Shown piece after piece: positions 7,443 through 15,961 of a stretch of DNA of 44,415 nucleotides. The stretch's first letter is position 1, and each line of letters begins with the position of its first letter. The notes beneath the pieces are model-generated. The model was not told where the DNA came from, did not search any database, and worked only from the letters and a program-made list of their open reading frames with translations. The translations under genes and the position numbers were made by a program. The stretch lies in NCBI GenBank assembly GCA_947167125.1, contig CAMVGT010000015.1:1-44415 (forward strand). Reading direction: 5' to 3'. This DNA is from an uncultured Erysipelotrichaceae bacterium. GTDB lineage: Bacteria > Bacillota_I > Bacilli_A > Erysipelotrichales > Erysipelotrichaceae.

Positions 7443-9077
7443 ATGCCTATTACAGATCTTCTGGAAAAAAACAGAAAACTCTACGGAAATGAAATCGCTC
7501 TTGTCGAAATCAACCCGCAGCTCAAGGAAGAGCAGCGTGTCACATGGAAGGAATATGAGCTGATTCAGCCGACTTCCAATACATTCTACCGCCGCCAGAT
7601 TTCCTGGGCTGTCTTTGATGAAAAGGCAAACCGTGTCGCCAACATGTTAATCGAAAGAGGAATTCTGCCCGGACAGAAATGCGCGATCCTGCTCATGAAC
7701 TGCCTGGAATGGCTTCCGATTTATTTCGGCATTCTCAAAGCCGGCGCAATCGCGGTCCCGCTGAATTTCCGTTTCACTGCGGAAGAAATTGAATACTGCC
7801 TTGACGCGTCTGATTCCGATGTTCTCTTCTACGGTCCTGAATTCATCGGCCGTATTGAAGACATCGCATCCAAAATCAAGCAGACCACCCTTCTTTTCTA
7901 TGTCGGCGATCAGACACCGACATATGCTGAGGATTACTACCGTCAGGCTGCCAATTATTCTTCCGAAGCTCCGAAGATTCTTGTTCAGGATTCCGATAAC
8001 GGCGCAATTTACTTCTCCAGCGGCACAACCGGATTCCCGAAGGCAATCCTTCTGAAACATGAAGCTTTAATGCAGTCGGCAAAGATGGAAGCGATTCATC
8101 ATGCGACAACACATGATGATACATTCCTGTGCATTCCCCCGCTGTATCATACCGGTGCGAAAATGCACTGGTTCGGCTCCCTGTATACAGGCAGCCGTGC
8201 CGTCATTCTCAAAGGCAACTCTCCCGAATCCATCCTGCAGGCTGTATCCAATGAAGGATGCACAATCGTATGGCTGCTGGTTCCCTGGGCACAGGACATT
8301 CTCGCCGCCCTGGATTCCGGAAAGCTCTCACTTGATAACTACCGCACATCGCAGTGGCGCTTAATGCACATCGGTGCCCAGCCGGTACCGCCGAGCCTGA
8401 TCCGCCATTGGCTGAAATATTTCCCGAATCACCAGTATGACACCAACTACGGTCTTTCCGAATCCACCGGTCCGGGCTGTGTCCATCTCGGCATGGAAAA
8501 TGTCCATAAGGTCGGTGCAATCGGTATTCCGGGCTTCGGATGGAAAACAAAGATTGTCGATGAAACAAACACTCCTGTCAAACAGGGCGATGTCGGTGAA
8601 CTCTGCGTCAAAGGTCCCGGCGTCATGGTCGAATACTACAAGAACCCCGAAGCGACTGCTGAAGTTCTTGAAAACGGCTGGCTCCATACAGGCGATATGG
8701 CAATGATGGATGAAGACGGATTCATCTTCCTGGTTGACCGTAAGAAAGACGTCATCATCTCCGGCGGTGAAAACCTCTATCCGATTCAGATTGAATCCTT
8801 CTTAATGACCAATTCCAAAATCCATGACGCGGCTGTCATCGGTCTTCCAGATGAAAGACTCGGTGAAATCGCAGCGGCGATCGTTCAGGTCAAGGAAGGC
8901 TTTGAACTGAGTGAGGACGAACTCAATCAGTTCTGCCGTGACCTGCCCCGCTACAAGCGTCCGAGAAAGATCATCTTCGCTCCTGTCATCCGCAACGCGA
9001 CAGGCAAGATCGACAAGCCGAAGCTGAGAGAAATCTACGGCGGCGAGCGTCTGGTCGAAAAGCAGAACAGATCCTGA
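7443..9077 (+). CDS. Class I adenylate-forming acyl-CoA synthetase
   Basis: A 544-residue acyl/aryl-CoA ligase (acid + ATP + CoA to acyl-CoA + AMP + PPi). Motifs in order: FSSGTTGFPKAIL near residue 190 (phosphate loop), YGLSESTGPG near 340, GWLHTGDMA near 418, the hinge DRKKDVIISGGENLYPIQIE near 435, and the C-terminal catalytic Lys in NATGKIDKPKL. The length is typical. The ribosome site is AAAGGAA, 8 nt upstream. The family includes BaiB-like, caiC-like and medium-chain ligases, and the substrate cannot be fixed. Divergent transcription from iorA with overlapping promoters suggests linked control of two CoA-thioester routes. A terminator follows. Confidence 0.88.
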   Translation: MPITDLLEKNRKLYGNEIALVEINPQLKEEQRVTWKEYELIQPTSNTFYRRQISWAVFDEKANRVANMLIERGILPGQKCAILLMNCLEWLPIYFGILKAGAIAVPLNFRFTAEEIEYCLDASDSDVLFYGPEFIGRIEDIASKIKQTTLLFYVGDQTPTYAEDYYRQAANYSSEAPKILVQDSDNGAIYFSSGTTGFPKAILLKHEALMQSAKMEAIHHATTHDDTFLCIPPLYHTGAKMHWFGSLYTGSRAVILKGNSPESILQAVSNEGCTIVWLLVPWAQDILAALDSGKLSLDNYRTSQWRLMHIGAQPVPPSLIRHWLKYFPNHQYDTNYGLSESTGPGCVHLGMENVHKVGAIGIPGFGWKTKIVDETNTPVKQGDVGELCVKGPGVMVEYYKNPEATAEVLENGWLHTGDMAMMDEDGFIFLVDRKKDVIISGGENLYPIQIESFLMTNSKIHDAAVIGLPDERLGEIAAAIVQVKEGFELSEDELNQFCRDLPRYKRPRKIIFAPVIRNATGKIDKPKLREIYGGERLVEKQNRS

Positions 9078-9088
9078 TTCATACACAA

Positions 9089-9113
9089 GGCACAGTGAAA
9101 GCTGTGTCTTTTT
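9089..9113 (+). terminator. Terminator of the acyl-CoA synthetase gene
   Basis: GGCACAG (9089-9095) pairs with CTGTGTC (9102-9108, one G-T pair) and is followed by TTTTTC. Confidence 0.75.
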
Positions 9114-9125
9114 CTTTCCCATGAC

Positions 9126-9155
9126 AAAAAAAGAATGAGGCTTCAAACCTCATTC
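9126..9155 (-). terminator. Terminator overlapping the stop of the TelA-like gene
   Basis: On the minus strand GAATGAGG (9155-9148) pairs with CCTCATTC (9140-9133) and is followed by seven T. Confidence 0.85.
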
Positions 9156-10058
9156 GCTTCTGAAAAAACCGGAAAGATTTTTCTTCTGTTTCTGCTTTGA
9201 TGTCACAAACGCCCGCATGACCGAATCCATTGTACTGTCCAGTCCTTCAAAGCTTTCCTTTACGGTATCGGCGTCAAAGACTTTTTCTTCCCCTAAGCCA
9301 AGGGCGAGAATCAGCCTGCTTTTGAACAGCGGGAAGGAATTGACGCACATCGAATGCAGTGTTTCCGCATGGACCGCGTCCGTATTCTGCATCATCCGGA
9401 TCTGCGTGCACAGCTGAAACGGCAGCTGTCTGCTCAAGGAAAGATCGGAAAGCCTTCTTTCCAGTCTTGCGCAGTTGTTCTGATAATCCTGGGCAGTCAG
9501 AAGATCTTCCTTCAGTCCGCTGCTCTGTGCCCTTTTCAGCAGTTCATCCGTTCTTGTTTTCGCGGTGCTGTTCAGACAGAGCTGACCGGCATAGATATAC
9601 ATATCAAATTCCCTGATGCACGTAAGGAAGCGGTCATAATGGTCATCCAGACGGTTCATATGCCTTAATAAAGACTGACGGTGGATTTCCAGCCTTCTCG
9701 CTGTCTCATTGACTGCCGAAACGATTCTTTCATAAACCGATTTATAGCTGCTGAATGCTTTTTCACTGTCACGGTACAGTTCTGAAGAAGACAGCAGTTC
9801 CTTCTCAAAAGCATTCAGTTTCTTTTTCAGCTTGTTCAGATCGGCGCTGATTTCTTCATAATCATGCTGGGGCAGATCGGAAAGCGAATGATCCGCATAG
9901 CTGCTGACATGATTCTGCGCCTGGTTCCCGTATTTCAGGACTGCCATCGTATCGGAAAGATCAATCTGCTTCGCAAATTCTTCCGCATGGGCAATATCAC
10001 CGGCTGAAAGACGCATTGTGTTTCTATACATGCTGTTATTGTTTTCTGTACTCATCAT
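9150..10058 (-). CDS. TelA-like (toxic anion resistance family) helical protein, divergent
   Basis: A 302-residue, highly helical protein. The N-terminal part has the TelA-like block DTMAVLKYGNQAQNHVSSYAD. The middle (about 85-185) is heptad-rich coiled coil, and the LPFQLCTQIRMMQNTDAV block near 215, followed by NSFPLFKSRLILAL, resembles the TelA core (PF05816). Members are linked to tellurite or envelope stress, with no defined biochemistry. It is shorter than usual TelA (about 370) and lacks its common partner XpaC nearby, so this is a divergent, orphan member. No Shine-Dalgarno is visible. A TATACT box sits 4 nt before the first ATG and 7 nt before the second (10055), so the message may be leaderless from the second. 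Confidence 0.65.
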   Translation of the reverse strand: MMSTENNNSMYRNTMRLSAGDIAHAEEFAKQIDLSDTMAVLKYGNQAQNHVSSYADHSLSDLPQHDYEEISADLNKLKKKLNAFEKELLSSSELYRDSEKAFSSYKSVYERIVSAVNETARRLEIHRQSLLRHMNRLDDHYDRFLTCIREFDMYIYAGQLCLNSTAKTRTDELLKRAQSSGLKEDLLTAQDYQNNCARLERRLSDLSLSRQLPFQLCTQIRMMQNTDAVHAETLHSMCVNSFPLFKSRLILALGLGEEKVFDADTVKESFEGLDSTMDSVMRAFVTSKQKQKKNLSGFFRSE

Positions 10059-10062
10059 TCAA

Positions 10063-10068
10063 AGTATA
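10063..10068 (-). promoter_or_regulatory. -10 box (TATACT) directly before the TelA-like start
   Basis: The hexamer ends 7 nt before the ATG at 10055, so transcription should begin at or next to that codon. The -35 is poor. Confidence 0.45.
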
Positions 10069-10075
10069 CAACAAT

Positions 10076-10087
10076 GCGCTTTAACGC
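10076..10087. promoter_or_regulatory. Third copy of the GCGYTAAAKCGC-like motif
   Basis: GCGCTTTAACGC (minus strand GCGTTAAAGCGC) lies just upstream of the -10 box of the TelA-like gene. It resembles the pair in the acyl-CoA synthetase leader. Confidence 0.25.
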
Positions 10088-10089
10088 AG

Positions 10090-10112
10090 AAAGAAAACGG
10101 CATTTCAGCCGT
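10090..10112 (-). terminator. Weak terminator after the ECF S component gene
   Basis: On the minus strand ACGGC (10112-10108) pairs with GCCGT (10101-10097), then TTTCTTT. The stem is only 5 bp. Confidence 0.5.
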
Positions 10113-10128
10113 CTGAATTTTATGCCTT

Positions 10129-10653
10129 TTATTTTCCCGCAAGCCCAGCTCTCTGCAGTGCTTTGACAATCACCGGAATCAGGATCAGATCCGCGATGAT
10201 TGCCGGCGCGGTGCCCACAAAATAAGCGCTGATCCATGCGGAGAAGGAATATTCTCCCGCATTCAGGATGAATCCTGTCACAAGACCTCCGGCAATTCTG
10301 CCGAGAATCATTGCCGCAATCAGGGAAAGATAGATTCTGACAATTCCTTTATCATTTTTAAATGCCTTCATGCATAAACCTGTCACAAGGCCATACACGC
10401 CGAGTTCCGCCATCATCGCAAACGGTCCGTTGGGCGGCAGCTGGTTGATGACATAGGAAAGCGCCGGCGTCACAAGGCCGCAGATCAGCCCTTCGACAGG
10501 TCCGATCACAAGGCCTGCGATCAGCACCGGAAAGTGCATCGGTGAAAACAGGCGCAGAATCGGCTGGCCGCCGAAATTCTTCAGTATCGTGACAATGACG
10601 ATGCCGATGGCAATCATCAGTCCGGTCAGTACAATACTTCTTGTTTTTCTCAT
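10129..10653 (-). CDS. ECF transporter S component, substrate unknown
   Basis: A small integral membrane protein of 174 residues with about six hydrophobic segments. The pattern LFSPMHFPVLIAGLVIGPVEGLICGL near the first third is typical of the PF12822-type S components, which bind a vitamin or other micronutrient and dock on a shared EcfAA'T module encoded elsewhere. I place the start at 10653 because AGGAAGGGG lies about 7 nt upstream; a frame opening at 10701 has no such signal. It follows the DUF362 gene by about 86 nt in the same direction. The ligand cannot be named and I saw no riboswitch. Confidence 0.8.
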   Translation of the reverse strand: MRKTRSIVLTGLMIAIGIVIVTILKNFGGQPILRLFSPMHFPVLIAGLVIGPVEGLICGLVTPALSYVINQLPPNGPFAMMAELGVYGLVTGLCMKAFKNDKGIVRIYLSLIAAMILGRIAGGLVTGFILNAGEYSFSAWISAYFVGTAPAIIADLILIPVIVKALQRAGLAGK

Positions 10654-10739
10654 TTTGAATTCCCCTTCCTGCAAAAAAGAAAGCATACGCGTTTCGCGCA
10701 TGCCTTCTGGAATGCTTGTTTACCGCTTCTGCGGATTTT

Positions 10740-11723
10740 TTATTTGATCAGTTTGAACGGTACAACGCCTTCAACCGCTTTCGCCGGTGTGATGCGTGCT
10801 TCCTCATTGTCGAGATCGATGAGGATGTAGCGGCGGTTGCCCATGCCCATTTCATACATGTAGGACAGCTGTCTGTGTCCGTGTCTGGATTCGATTCTCT
10901 CAACGAGATCCTTATGATCCTTTTCGCACATTGCATAGATCAGGTCTACACATGCGGAATCGATTGCGCAGATGTCTGTGGATGCCAGGATGCCGACATT
11001 CGGTGTGACAACCGGCTGAGCTGCTGTACCTTCGCAGTCGCAGGAAACGCTCATGTTTCTCATGACGTTGACATAGCAGATGTTCTTTCCGAAGAAGTCG
11101 ATGGTTGCCTTTGTGGATTCTGTGATCTTTTCCATCAGTTCATCTTCAACAACGCCCCAGTCATTGCCGTTCTTTGCATGAATCATAGCCTTGCCGATTC
11201 TGCCGTCTGCACAGCCGATGCCGATGTTCTTGTTGGATCCGCCGAAGCCGCCCATTGCATGGCCCTTGAAGTGAGTCAGAACAAACAATGAATCATAATC
11301 AACCATGGTCTTGCCATGTGTCATATGGTCGAACCATTTTCCGCCTTTGACCGGCAGATCAACTGTTCCTTCCGCATCCATGATATCAACCGGGCAGAAA
11401 TCCCAGCCGTTGACCTTAAGTGTCTCAAGATGCTGTTCGGTTGTATAGCGGTCGCCGGCATAGAAGGTATTGGTTTCCACGATTGTTGAGTCCTTCAGGA
11501 CCGGATCGTTTTCACGCAGTTCCTTTACCCAGGAAGAAGGAACGATGTTCGGTCCGTTCTTTTCGCCGGTATGGAGCTTGATCGCTACCTTTCCTGTGAT
11601 ATTCGCATTGACTTTATCGAATGCCTTCTGGATTCCCTTTGCGGAAAGATCTCTTGTGAAGTAGACGATGGATTCGTTTCCGGTTCTTTCTTCATACGGT
11701 ACATATTTTGTTGTATCAGTCAT
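10740..11723 (-). CDS. DUF362 domain protein
   Basis: A 327-residue protein covering the DUF362 fold. It has KVAIKLHTGEKNGPNIV near residue 45, NTFYAGDRYTTEQH near 85, and the conserved LTHFKGHAMGGFGGSNKNIGIGC segment near 150, followed by a Cys-rich stretch CYVNVMRNMSVSCDC. DUF362 proteins often carry a ferredoxin domain; here no CxxCxxCxxxC set is seen, so this is the short form. The biochemical role of the family is not settled; a link to iron-sulfur or redox chemistry is only suggested. The ribosome site AAAGGAG is 7 nt upstream. It is followed by the ECF S component gene. Confidence 0.85.
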   Translation of the reverse strand: MTDTTKYVPYEERTGNESIVYFTRDLSAKGIQKAFDKVNANITGKVAIKLHTGEKNGPNIVPSSWVKELRENDPVLKDSTIVETNTFYAGDRYTTEQHLETLKVNGWDFCPVDIMDAEGTVDLPVKGGKWFDHMTHGKTMVDYDSLFVLTHFKGHAMGGFGGSNKNIGIGCADGRIGKAMIHAKNGNDWGVVEDELMEKITESTKATIDFFGKNICYVNVMRNMSVSCDCEGTAAQPVVTPNVGILASTDICAIDSACVDLIYAMCEKDHKDLVERIESRHGHRQLSYMYEMGMGNRRYILIDLDNEEARITPAKAVEGVVPFKLIK

Positions 11724-11803
11724 TCTTGACTCCTTTCAGTGCGCTCTTCTGAACGCGGTTTTCTGTATTGATTTTACACTGATGCCATGAAGATTTCCAT
11801 GAT

Positions 11804-11822
11804 GTTGACTGTATTTGTCAAC
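11804..11822. repeat. Perfect inverted repeat GTTGAC-N7-GTCAAC
   Basis: Arms at 11804-11809 and 11817-11822. It overlaps the stop of the iron-sulfur aldo/keto reductase gene and lies about 80-100 nt before the DUF362 start. It lacks a T-run, so an operator or mRNA-stabilising hairpin is more likely than a terminator. Confidence 0.4.
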
Positions 11823-12915
11823 CGGAAAGCCCTTCCCTGCATTTTTTCAGCTGCTCAATGATCGCAATATGCTGAGGGCAGGCTGCTTCGCACTGTCCGC
11901 ATTCAATACATGCGTCCGCTCCTTTTCCCTTGGCCAGGATGTCTGCATAATCCGCTTTAGCCTCCTCGATTCTTCCCTGATCCAGACGCTTGTTCATCGC
12001 CGCAAAGATTTCCGGAATCGGGATCTGCATCGGACAGCCCTTCGTGCAGTAGCTGCAGGCAGTGCACGGAATGGAAACAGATTTTCCCATAATTGCCTGT
12101 GCTTTGCGGATCACTGCCTGCTCGCTTTCGCTTAACGGTACGAAATCCTTCATATAGGAAAGATTGTCTTTCATCTGCTCAACCGCTGACATGCCGGAAA
12201 GAACAGCTCTGACCCCATCCAGAGAAGCCGCAAAACGGATGGCCCAGGAAGCAGGAGACATATACGGATTTTCTTTCTGCATGAGTTTTTTCACTTCAAA
12301 AGGAGGATCCGCAAGCTTGCCGCCCTTGATTGGTTCCATGATCACAACCGGCTTGCCGAATTTCCGGGCAGTTTCATAAACCGCACGGGACTGCACATCA
12401 GGATTTTCCCAGTCTGCATAGTTGATCTGCAGCTGTACAAATTCTGCTTCCGGATGGGCAGCCAGGATTTCTTCAAGCAGTTCGGGACCGTCATGGAACG
12501 AGAAGCCGATATGGCGGATGACGCCTTTTTCCTTCTGTTCCTTCACAAAATCCCAGAGATGATATTTTTCGTATTTCTGATAATTGGAACTCATCAGGGA
12601 ATGCAGAAGATAATAGTCGACATAGTCTGTACCGAGACGTTTTAAGGATGTTTCCAGTTCTTTTTTAGCCATTCCTTCCGTCGGTACAGCGGAAGCCATG
12701 AGTTTTGTCGCGATTGTATAGGAATCGCGCGGATGTCTTTCAACCAGCGCTTTGCGTACTGCCTTTTCCGATCCCGGATAGACAAATGCTGTATCGAAAT
12801 AGGTCATGCCGGCATCGAGAAACAGATCGACCATTTCCGATGTCTCAGCGATGTCAATGGACATTCCTCTGCGCGGTAAGCGCATCATGCCGAACCCGAG
12901 TTTCTTTTCATTCAT
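11818..12915 (-). CDS. Aldo/keto reductase with C-terminal 2x[4Fe-4S] ferredoxin domain
   Basis: A 366-residue protein with an AKR barrel (residues 1-275) carrying the tetrad pieces FDTAFVYPG (Asp/Tyr), IATKLMAS (Lys) and YYLLHSL (His). A ferredoxin-like end follows, with CTACSYCTKGCP and CIECGQCEAACP. This is the YdiK/YhdN-like 'AKR with 4Fe-4S' group common in anaerobes, probably passing electrons between ferredoxin and a carbonyl or NAD(P). The start at 12915 is chosen from the conserved KLGFGMMRLPRRG beginning and GGAG 11 nt upstream; the frame stays open for 46 more codons without family-like sequence. Confidence 0.88.
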   Translation of the reverse strand: MNEKKLGFGMMRLPRRGMSIDIAETSEMVDLFLDAGMTYFDTAFVYPGSEKAVRKALVERHPRDSYTIATKLMASAVPTEGMAKKELETSLKRLGTDYVDYYLLHSLMSSNYQKYEKYHLWDFVKEQKEKGVIRHIGFSFHDGPELLEEILAAHPEAEFVQLQINYADWENPDVQSRAVYETARKFGKPVVIMEPIKGGKLADPPFEVKKLMQKENPYMSPASWAIRFAASLDGVRAVLSGMSAVEQMKDNLSYMKDFVPLSESEQAVIRKAQAIMGKSVSIPCTACSYCTKGCPMQIPIPEIFAAMNKRLDQGRIEEAKADYADILAKGKGADACIECGQCEAACPQHIAIIEQLKKCREGLSG

Positions 12916-12989
12916 AAGATGATACACTCCACTGTCACCGATATTGTATCGGTATTCCTGTATTCTTCCCAGTGAAAAGACCGAAACAA

Positions 12990-13023
12990 TTAAATGACTG
13001 ACAGATCCGTCTCTGTCATTTAA
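12990..13023. repeat. 9-bp inverted repeat between divergent reductase genes
   Basis: TTAAATGAC (12990-12998) and GTCATTTAA (13015-13023) are perfect arms around 16 bases. It lies between the iron-sulfur aldo/keto reductase (start 12915, minus) and the enoate reductase (start 13172, plus), as expected for a shared operator; a terminator is unlikely because both genes run away from it. Confidence 0.4.
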
Positions 13024-13171
13024 CTCACACATTCCTTTTTCTGTCTGTTCCATTTTTCAATCAGCGGAACTATATTGAAAGCGAAGAGAAACAGATCATA
13101 AAAACCGACAATTTATACTTTCTTCAGCGGAAGGTTTTACGCGCATTTTTAATCATAAGGAGGACACAATT

Positions 13172-15112
13172 ATGCGCTTTAATCACACTTTCTCACCTTA
13201 CAGAATCGGCAGTGTCGACATTAAGAACCGTCTGATCGTCCCGGCAATGGACTCCGGTGTATTCGATCCGAAAGGCTTTGTCTACCAGCCCACACTCGAT
13301 TACTACGGAGCACGTGCAGCCGGCGGTTTCGGTCTGGTCATCATTGAAATCACAGCCGTTGAACCGACCGGTGTCGGTATGCCGTGCGAGCCTGCCGGAT
13401 GGACCGATGACTGCATTCCCGGCATGACAAAACTGGCTTCCGTCATTCATGAAAACGGCGCGAAGACCATCGTTCAGCTCCATCACGCAGGACGTGAAAC
13501 CGTTTCGGCTATGGCCGGAAAGGTTGTCGCTCCTTCATCTGTTCCCTGCCCGACAAACCGTGAAACACCGCATGAATTCACAACCGAAGAAGTATACGCA
13601 CTGATCCAGCATTATGTCGATGCGGCAGTCCGCATGCAGAAAGCAGGATTTGACGGCGTTGAAATCCACGCTTCCCACGGCTACATGGGCGGCCAGTTCC
13701 TCTCCCCGCGTTCCAACAAGCGTGTCGATGAATTCGGCGGCGGCGTGGAAGGACGCGCTTACTTCATGAAGCTTGTATGCGAAGGCATCAAGAAAGCATG
13801 CGGCGAAGATTTCGCTGTCACTGCCCGTCTTTCCTCCAAGGAAAACAGAATCGGCGGTCTTGAAATGGAAGAAACCATTGTCTATGCGGCAATGCTGGAA
13901 GAATACGGCTATGACGCCCTGCACATTTCCGCAGGAACCTATGAGACATGGGAAACCATCGTTCCGCCTACCGCATGGCCTTCCGGATGGAACCTCGCCA
14001 GCGCAAAGAGAATCAAGGAAGCAGTCGACATTCCTGTCATCTCCGTCGGTCTGTTCCATGATCCGTTCACCATTGAAACCGCAATCCGCAGAGGTGATTG
14101 CGACGCCGTATCCCTGGGCCGTCAGTCAATCGCGGATCCTGCATTCCCCAACAAAGCAGTCGGCGGAGCCATTGAGGACATCATCCCCTGCATCGGCTGC
14201 ACGCAGAGATGCATGGAATTCAACTATCCTGAAAATCTGATGCCGGGTGACTGGGGTGTCGGATGTATGTACAACCCGCAGTCCAGCCACAGAGCTGACC
14301 GCATGCTCACAAAGACAGCAGAACCGAAGAAGGTCGTTGTTGTCGGTGCCGGTCCTGCCGGAATGACCGCGGCATGGATGAGCGCCTACAGAGGCCACGA
14401 TGTCACATTGCTTGAAAAGAACGACAAGCTGCAGGCCGGCGGACAGCTGCGCATTGCGGCATACCCGCCGTTCAAGCAGCCGCTCACAAGAGAAATCCGC
14501 TACATGCTGCACATGTGCGAAAAGAACGGTGTTGACATGAGATGGAACTGCGAAGCAACACCTGAAATCATCAAGGAACTCAATCCGGATGTCGTCATTA
14601 TGGCAACCGGAGCGAAGCCTTCCGTCCCGCCGATCAAAGGTCTTGAAGAAACCGGCGTTGTGCTGGCCAACAATGTCCTGCTCGGCACTCCTGTTCTGCA
14701 GAAGAGTGCACTCATTATCGGCGGCGGTGAAGTCGGTGCGGAAACAGCTGAATACGCAACCGATTACTGCTCCAGAGTCGCGATTGTCGAGATGCTGCCG
14801 GAAATTGTTCCGACGCTTTACCTGACCGTACGCAACGCGATGCTCGAAAGAATCAAGCAGGAAGAAATCGAAGTCTACACCAATACGAAAGTTCTCGAAT
14901 TCATTCCGGGCGGTGTCAGAGCTGAACGCAATGGCGAAGAAATCACACTCGACGGATTCGATACTGTCATCCTGGCCCTTGGTTCCAAACCGTATGTTCC
15001 GTTTGATGCCGAAGGCCTTGCGGAAAAAGTTTATGTCATCGGCGATGCGGAAGCTGCGAAAGATGCCAAGTGGGCAATTTACAAAGCTTACCGCACAGCG
15101 ATGGAAATCTGA
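13172..15112 (+). CDS. NADH:flavin oxidoreductase / 2,4-dienoyl-CoA or enoate reductase (BaiCD/FadH-like)
   Basis: A 646-residue multidomain flavoprotein. Residues 1-330 are an Old Yellow Enzyme barrel (FMN) with VQLHHAGRET, GVEIHASHGYMGGQFLSPRSNKR, then SLGRQSIADP. An iron-sulfur Cys set follows near 345-365 (IPCIGCTQRCM ... VGCMYNP). Residues 385-646 are a FAD/NAD domain with VVVGAGPAGMTAAWMS and, near 517, IIGGGEVGAETAEYA. Such enzymes reduce activated C=C bonds such as enoates, dienoyl-CoA or bile-acid intermediates, using NAD(P)H. The ribosome site AGGAGG is strong. A weak promoter (TTGAAA 13075-13080, CATAAA 13097-13102) may drive it. The substrate is unknown; neighbouring genes do not form a recognisable bai operon. 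Confidence 0.9.
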   Translation: MRFNHTFSPYRIGSVDIKNRLIVPAMDSGVFDPKGFVYQPTLDYYGARAAGGFGLVIIEITAVEPTGVGMPCEPAGWTDDCIPGMTKLASVIHENGAKTIVQLHHAGRETVSAMAGKVVAPSSVPCPTNRETPHEFTTEEVYALIQHYVDAAVRMQKAGFDGVEIHASHGYMGGQFLSPRSNKRVDEFGGGVEGRAYFMKLVCEGIKKACGEDFAVTARLSSKENRIGGLEMEETIVYAAMLEEYGYDALHISAGTYETWETIVPPTAWPSGWNLASAKRIKEAVDIPVISVGLFHDPFTIETAIRRGDCDAVSLGRQSIADPAFPNKAVGGAIEDIIPCIGCTQRCMEFNYPENLMPGDWGVGCMYNPQSSHRADRMLTKTAEPKKVVVVGAGPAGMTAAWMSAYRGHDVTLLEKNDKLQAGGQLRIAAYPPFKQPLTREIRYMLHMCEKNGVDMRWNCEATPEIIKELNPDVVIMATGAKPSVPPIKGLEETGVVLANNVLLGTPVLQKSALIIGGGEVGAETAEYATDYCSRVAIVEMLPEIVPTLYLTVRNAMLERIKQEEIEVYTNTKVLEFIPGGVRAERNGEEITLDGFDTVILALGSKPYVPFDAEGLAEKVYVIGDAEAAKDAKWAIYKAYRTAMEI

Positions 15113-15136
15113 TTCCATCTGTTTCATTCCACAGAC

Positions 15137-15172
15137 AAAACGGAGTACTGCTGCACTCAGTACTCCGTTTTT
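15137..15172. terminator. Bidirectional terminator between enoate reductase and MBL hydrolase genes
   Basis: AAAACGGAGTACTG (15137-15150) pairs with CAGTACTCCGTTTTT (15158-15172), with T-runs on both strands. Confidence 0.9.
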
Positions 15173-15193
15173 CATGTATTTTATTGATTTTTG

Positions 15194-15883
15194 TCAGTCA
15201 CCAAGAATCGTACAGAATCCAAGGTCATATGCTTTGATTTTATGACCGTGCATTTCTGTATCCTGTCCCTGCACTTTTCCTGCAAGGATATCTTTCGCCC
15301 CTTCCTTCAGCATGCCGATTGTATCGGTGCTGATGGGAATATCCGCGTGGGACGGCCAGATTTCATCGAAATCTTCAATTCTTTTTTCCAGTCTTTCCAG
15401 ACTTTCGATATATGCATTCATATTGCGGTGGGAGCCGAACATGAAGATCCTGCCGTTTCTCTGGATCGGATCGCCGCTGATCAATACCCGGCTGCTGATA
15501 TCGAGAACGGCAATACTGCCGGGAGTATGACCGGGCAGTTCAATGATTTCCAGTTTTCTTTCACCGAGATCAATCACATCGCCCTGCCTGACCGGCAGAA
15601 TCTTTCCCGGCTTGCCGGATCTTCTGTATACCGTTTCTTCATCCGGATGCATGTAAAATTGATCAAACTGATCATTGCATGCAATATGATCCCTGTCGGC
15701 ATGGGTGTTCAGCAGGAAAAGCGGCAGATCCGTCAGGCTTTGCGCAATTTCCTTTGCTATGGCGACCGTCATACCGGAATCGACCAGCAATGCTTTTTCT
15801 TTTCCGGCAAGAAGGAAGAAACGGACGCCGCCGTCTTCAATCCGCCATGTATTCCGGTTCATCTGAATGATTTCATAATTCAT
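15194..15883 (-). CDS. Metallo-beta-lactamase-fold hydrolase
   Basis: A 229-residue MBL-fold protein. The metal motif reads THADRDH (near residue 60), so the second His of the usual HxHxDH is Asp, a variant found in several MBL hydrolase groups. The later ligands are GHTPGSIAV (near 115), the Asp in ISGDPI (near 135) and a C-terminal His (PSHADIPI, near 180). Members are thioesterases, lactonases or glyoxalase-like enzymes. It faces the enoate reductase tail-to-tail. AGGAGGT precedes the ATG at 15883. Function beyond hydrolase is not assignable. Confidence 0.85.
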   Translation of the reverse strand: MNYEIIQMNRNTWRIEDGGVRFFLLAGKEKALLVDSGMTVAIAKEIAQSLTDLPLFLLNTHADRDHIACNDQFDQFYMHPDEETVYRRSGKPGKILPVRQGDVIDLGERKLEIIELPGHTPGSIAVLDISSRVLISGDPIQRNGRIFMFGSHRNMNAYIESLERLEKRIEDFDEIWPSHADIPISTDTIGMLKEGAKDILAGKVQGQDTEMHGHKIKAYDLGFCTILGD

Positions 15884-15961
15884 GACTGAAACCTCCTGTT
15901 TCTGCTGATTTCATCATAACATGCATGCGGATGCCGTTCTGACAAATGGCTCTGTGTTTTT

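Noticed and set aside
14126..15175. Minus-strand open frame of 349 codons opposite the enoate reductase
   Set aside because: Antisense shadow; the plus strand carries intact FAD/NAD motifs throughout.
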